Source of the DNA: Desulfobacterales bacterium
Lineage (GTDB): Bacteria > Desulfobacterota > Desulfobacteria > Desulfobacterales > Desulfobacteraceae
Assembly: GCA_022361095.1 (NCBI GenBank)
Contig: JAKSBO010000493.1
Coordinates: 1-9,103, forward strand
Direction of reading: 5' to 3'
Length of the DNA stretch: 9,103 bases
The notes under the pieces were generated by a model. That model was not told where the DNA came from. It did no database searches and saw only the letters and a program-made list of their open reading frames with translations. Position 1 is the stretch's first letter. Every line of letters starts with the position of its first letter. Made by a program: the position numbers and the translations under genes. Of this stretch, positions 7,401 through 9,103 are shown piece by piece.

Positions 7401-7464
7401 GACGGCCTGGGAAGATGACCAGATACTGGCTAAACTTGATGGTTTATTTGAGAGGTATAACTAA
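4435..7464 (+). CDS. hdrA: HdrA-like electron-transfer flavoprotein with two fused HdrA modules
   Basis: A 1009-residue relative of heterodisulfide reductase subunit A, about 1.5 times the usual length, built from two flavin modules. Module 1 (1 to ~440) has the FAD motif GGGVGG (15-20), C59/C62 in the TFPTNNCDLC segment, an inserted ferredoxin domain (~105-172) and a QCVGSR...CC region (248-268). That insert keeps C111, C114, C117 and C166 only. Module 2 starts with an HdrA N-terminal-type domain (~451-565) lacking several cluster cysteines, then FAD motif GGGVTG (597-602), QCAGSR...CC (745-762), and a C-terminal 2[4Fe-4S] ferredoxin (C942, C945, C948, C952; C972, C975, C978, C982). It probably carries electrons between soluble carriers and the MvhD/MetVF partners in the cytoplasm. 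The ATG has AAGG (4425-4428) six bases upstream. It overlaps mvhD as TAATG. QmoA/QmoB-type proteins are the closest alternative, but the metVF context favours the HdrA role. Confidence 0.85.
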   Translation: MQKIKQDEKRVLVIGGGVGGIKAALDLSESRKKVLLIDSDYAIGGLMTQLDRTFPTNNCDLCTVSPHLSATTREKFLEVSTMTELTSLSGEAGNFTATLKTAPRFIDIEKCTACGACLEKFPEAVRFTPGLDPRAPTCMRYPQATPYAYSIDMEKIDDVDALKAVCKAGAIVPDDSEQEIQIDVASVIMSVGAEMFDPTVLDNFGGGKFDNVVPGLEYERIMSASGPYQGNLVRKSDQQRPKKVAWIQCVGSRGINRHDVSYCSSVCCMYALKEAMVTKERFGEDIEATIFFMDMRTFGKDYEPYYNRAKEDFGIRLVRCKPHTIVELPDKSLEITYAREELSAMEKEEFDMVVLSTGFRPNQKTIDLAGTLGIDLNEHNFAKSGTMDPVTTSKDGVYVCGVFESPKDIPETLVQASAAASIAGTALESAPCDDEPGSLYPPQRDVEGEELKIGVFVVDCDGEIGQALDIDKLLENAKTNPDVAVAESFGLSCSFESMEKIETLIKEQNLNRVVIGSGSPRIQEIMFQDMLRRAGLNPYLLELVNLRDQNAWAHGDAPAKALEKAFQLVQVGISGVRAAKSLAENVLPTSQSALVVGGGVTGMTSALELADQGTFTYIVEKAPVLGGQALNLSTTIEGDDVAAFVKDLAAKVSNHDNIKVYTDAVVAEHSGVPGNFSTGIEQVAAGAQEKIDHGVTILATGATANRPAVYGLGEIDTVMTQLDLDSILENDAEKIKEMQQVVMIQCAGSREADNPNCSRLCCQAAVKNALRLLKTNPDIDVFVLYRDMRTYGFQEDYYKQARDKGVKFIRFDLEHRPVVSKEGDKTLVLAHDFVLGQDIEIEADCVALSTGLVANSETTNKLARVFNLPKTEDGFFMEDHIKLKPIDMALRGFFVAGTAHSPKVIRESITQAHAVAGRARTMLANKEITLGAAYAVVEPIMCAVCLICVRACPYNVPFINDERHSEIDPAKCQGCGICVAECPAKAIQLTAWEDDQILAKLDGLFERYN

Positions 7465-7892
7465 TGAGTAATTTTGAGCCTGAAATTGTGGCCTTTTGCT
7501 GTCATTATTGTGCATATACCGCAGCAGATATGGCCGGCACCAGACGGATTTCATATCCGTCCAATGTAAAAATTATACGTGTGCCCTGCACCGGCAAAGT
7601 GGATGCCATCCACTTGATGAAAGCCCTTGAAAAAGGGGCTGACGGTGTATATGTGGCAGGTTGCCTGGTGGGAGACTGCCATTTTAAAGACGGTAACCTG
7701 CGTGCTGAAGCCCATGTGGATAAGATCAAAAAGACCTTGGAAGATCTAGGGTGGGAGTCCGAACGTGTGGGCATGATGCATTTCAGCGCAGGCATGGGTG
7801 AAGGTTTTGCCGAGGCTGCCACAGAGTTTACAGAAAAAATTAAAGCATTAGGGCCAAGCCCGGCCAGTCAGGCAACAAGCAAAGCGGTTTAA
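7464..7892 (+). CDS. mvhD: MvhD/HdrA-associated [2Fe-2S] iron-sulfur protein
   Basis: A 142-residue MvhD (delta subunit of F420-non-reducing hydrogenase) homologue, the small [2Fe-2S] protein that wires HdrA to a partner oxidoreductase. Typical segments are IVAFCCHYCAYTAADMAG (8-25), VPCTGKVD (40-47) and GADGVYVAGCLVGDCHF (58-74). The cysteines C12, C13, C16, C42, C67 and C72 include the cluster ligands. Length and order match stand-alone MvhD subunits, with a short polar tail after the usual end (EFTEKIKALGP). The ATG overlaps the stop of the hdrA-like gene (TAATG), so translation is coupled and the two proteins are probably made in equal amounts. It most likely links the HdrA flavins to MetV/MetF or to another electron carrier. 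Confidence in the family is high; the actual partner is inferred from gene order. Confidence 0.9.
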   Translation: MSNFEPEIVAFCCHYCAYTAADMAGTRRISYPSNVKIIRVPCTGKVDAIHLMKALEKGADGVYVAGCLVGDCHFKDGNLRAEAHVDKIKKTLEDLGWESERVGMMHFSAGMGEGFAEAATEFTEKIKALGPSPASQATSKAV

Positions 7893-8004
7893 AATAAAAG
7901 CGGTTAATGCAATTGAGATGATTTATTGCACATGCTTGTTTTGTCTAACGCATGAAATAGATTTAACGGGTTACTTTTTATATAAAACTTTTGGAGATTA
8001 AAAC
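7893..8004 (+). other. Gap between mvhD and metV with small repeats
   Basis: This 112-base gap interrupts an otherwise tightly packed operon. TGCAAT (7908-7913) and ATTGCA (7925-7930) form a 6-bp stem with an 11-base loop. The nine bases AAAGCGGTT at the end of mvhD (7881-7889) recur at 7897-7905. There is no T-tract, so it is not a clear terminator; it could be an mRNA processing or attenuation site. Confidence 0.35.
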
Positions 8005-8694
8005 ATGATCACAGCAGAACAAAAACCCCTGCAGGAAATTCTCGGGTACATTGCGCCCTATGAAAAAATACTTGTGGTCGGCTGCAACGAATGTGTTACC
8101 GTTTGTGCAGCAGGCGGCAGAAAAGAAGTAGGACTTCTGGCTTCCGCAATACGTCTGAACAGCGCCAAAGAAGGTAAAAAGATTGAAGTTTTGGAACATA
8201 CCCTGGAACGTCAGTGTGATCCGGAATATGTTGAACAGCTTCAAGATCTGGCCGGCCAGGTTGACGCCATTGTTTCTATGGCCTGTGGCTGTGGGATTCA
8301 GACTGTTGCCGTCAACTATGCGATTCCGGTTTTTCCCGGTGTGAATACCACCTTTATGGGTGCTTCAGAAAGCCAGGGTATCTGGGCCGAGCGCTGCATG
8401 GGTTGTGGTGACTGTATGCTGGGCATTACCGGCGGCATCTGCCCTGTTGCCCGTTGTTCAAAGAGCATTATGAACGGCCCCTGCGGCGGCAACTCCAGTG
8501 GTAAATGTGAGATCAGTCCGGATGTGGATTGTGCTTGGCAATTGATTTGGGACCGTTTGGTTGAACTGGGTATCCAGGATCGCTATGAAGAATTGGTTGC
8601 GGCGAAAGACTGGCGGCCTGCAGGTGGCGGAGGCCCCAGAAAAATTATCCGGGAGGACTTGGCATCATCCAAAATTACGGAGGACGTTGAATAA
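8005..8694 (+). CDS. metV: MetV, methylenetetrahydrofolate reductase-associated Fe-S/zinc protein
   Basis: A 229-residue MetV protein (methylene-THF reductase C-terminal-domain family), partner of the short MetF in the methyl branch of the Wood-Ljungdahl pathway. It is cysteine-rich: C27-x2-C30-x3-C34 near the N-terminus, C71, C94-G-C96, then C131-x2-C134-x2-C137 with C146 and C151, followed by NGPCGG (157-162) with C160, and C168 and C176. In acetogens, MetV carries [4Fe-4S] clusters and a zinc site and delivers electrons to the flavin of MetF; the cysteine pattern here fits that but the ligands cannot be assigned one by one. The start has GGAG (7993-7996) eight bases upstream. Its stop overlaps the ATG of metF (TAATG), so the two subunits are translationally coupled. 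Confidence 0.88.
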   Translation: MITAEQKPLQEILGYIAPYEKILVVGCNECVTVCAAGGRKEVGLLASAIRLNSAKEGKKIEVLEHTLERQCDPEYVEQLQDLAGQVDAIVSMACGCGIQTVAVNYAIPVFPGVNTTFMGASESQGIWAERCMGCGDCMLGITGGICPVARCSKSIMNGPCGGNSSGKCEISPDVDCAWQLIWDRLVELGIQDRYEELVAAKDWRPAGGGGPRKIIREDLASSKITEDVE

Positions 8695-9103
8695 TGAAAA
8701 CTGAAAGCAGACTGGAAAAAGTACTGGCCTCAGGCCAACTGGCCGTAACCTCTGAAGTGGGTCCTCCCAGGGGTTGCAATGTTGATGTTATCAAAGAGAA
8801 AGCCAACATGATCAAAGATTATGTGGACGGCATCAACGTCACGGACAATCAGACCGCCATGGTCAGAATGTCCTCCATTGCCGGCGGCATCGCGATTAAA
8901 CAGATGGGTCTTGACCCCATTATCCAAATGGTATCCCGGGACAGAAACCGTCTGGCCATGCAGTCAGACATTCTTGGTGCCTATGCCCTTGGTTGCAACA
9001 CCATGCTCTGCCTGTCCGGTGATCATCCCCAGTTTGGCGACCATCCCATGGCAAAGCCCGTATATGACATTGACTCCATCAATATGATTAAGATGGTCAA
9101 AGA
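8694..9103 (+). CDS. metF: Methylenetetrahydrofolate reductase MetF, partial (5' part)
   Basis: The first 136 codons of a MetF flavoprotein; the gene continues past the right edge. Family motifs are clear: TSEVGPP (19-25), whose glutamate is the catalytic acid; GINVTDNQTAMVRMSS (46-61); RDRNRLAMQSD (82-92); and LCLSGDHPQFGDHP, the folate/FAD-binding stretch. The enzyme interconverts 5,10-methylene-THF and 5-methyl-THF. Next to metV and Hdr/MvhD genes it is expected to be the MetVF-type reductase, which receives electrons through MetV rather than directly from NAD(P)H. In a sulfate reducer it could run in the oxidative direction (acetate oxidation) or serve autotrophic or methionine synthesis. 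GGAGG (8679-8683) lies ten bases before the ATG, which overlaps the metV stop. The identity is firm; the direction of flux is inference. Confidence 0.92.
   Translation, partial: MKTESRLEKVLASGQLAVTSEVGPPRGCNVDVIKEKANMIKDYVDGINVTDNQTAMVRMSSIAGGIAIKQMGLDPIIQMVSRDRNRLAMQSDILGAYALGCNTMLCLSGDHPQFGDHPMAKPVYDIDSINMIKMVK

Noticed and set aside
1..9103. CRISPR array, tRNA/rRNA genes, insertion sequence
   Set aside because: No regularly spaced repeat-spacer array, tRNA cloverleaf, rRNA segment or transposase was seen on either strand.

Overview
The window looks like a chromosomal segment of an anaerobic sulfate-reducing bacterium of the Desulfobacteraceae type (Desulfobacterota). The reasons are a moderate GC content (mid-40s percent by eye), Fe-S-rich HdrA/MvhD-type electron-transfer proteins encoded next to a MetV/MetF methylenetetrahydrofolate reductase pair, and the mix of small housekeeping genes. 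The taxonomic assignment is an inference, because no marker gene such as dsr, apr or rRNA lies in the window.

Left part (1-3826): a set of apparently unrelated short transcription units. On the minus strand at the left edge is the N-terminus of a probable D-2-hydroxyacid dehydrogenase. After a 315-base gap with several repeats come a uracil-DNA glycosylase-family gene (+), a small FmdB-type zinc ribbon gene (+) and a convergent class IV (PLP) aminotransferase (-) that probably uses a TTG start. Then follows a two-gene unit (+): an EI24/CysZ-like membrane protein and, one base later, a bacterial cereblon-like CULT-domain protein with an intact Zn site and tri-tryptophan cage.

Middle (3827-4434): about 600 bases without a recognisable gene. 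The last 100 bases carry a tandem, palindrome-cored 22-bp repeat just upstream of the large operon, a good candidate operator.

Right part (4435-9103): a Wood-Ljungdahl/C1 redox operon, hdrA-like - mvhD - metV - metF (metF cut by the window edge). The hdrA/mvhD and metV/metF junctions both overlap as TAATG. The layout resembles the acetogen MetVF-Hdr-MvhD complex, but hdrB and hdrC are not seen. Its HdrA is a 1009-residue tandem of two HdrA-like flavin modules. The first keeps the inserted ferredoxin domain in a form that can hold only one cluster. The second has an HdrA N-terminal-type domain with degenerate cluster ligands and an intact C-terminal 2[4Fe-4S] ferredoxin. The expected role is to pass electrons between low-potential carriers, NAD(H) or other carriers and the methylene-THF/methyl-THF couple, with MvhD and MetV as the links.

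Most interesting points: the complementary domain and cluster losses in the double HdrA, the bacterial CULT protein beside a membrane protein, and the tandem palindromic repeats ahead of the operon.
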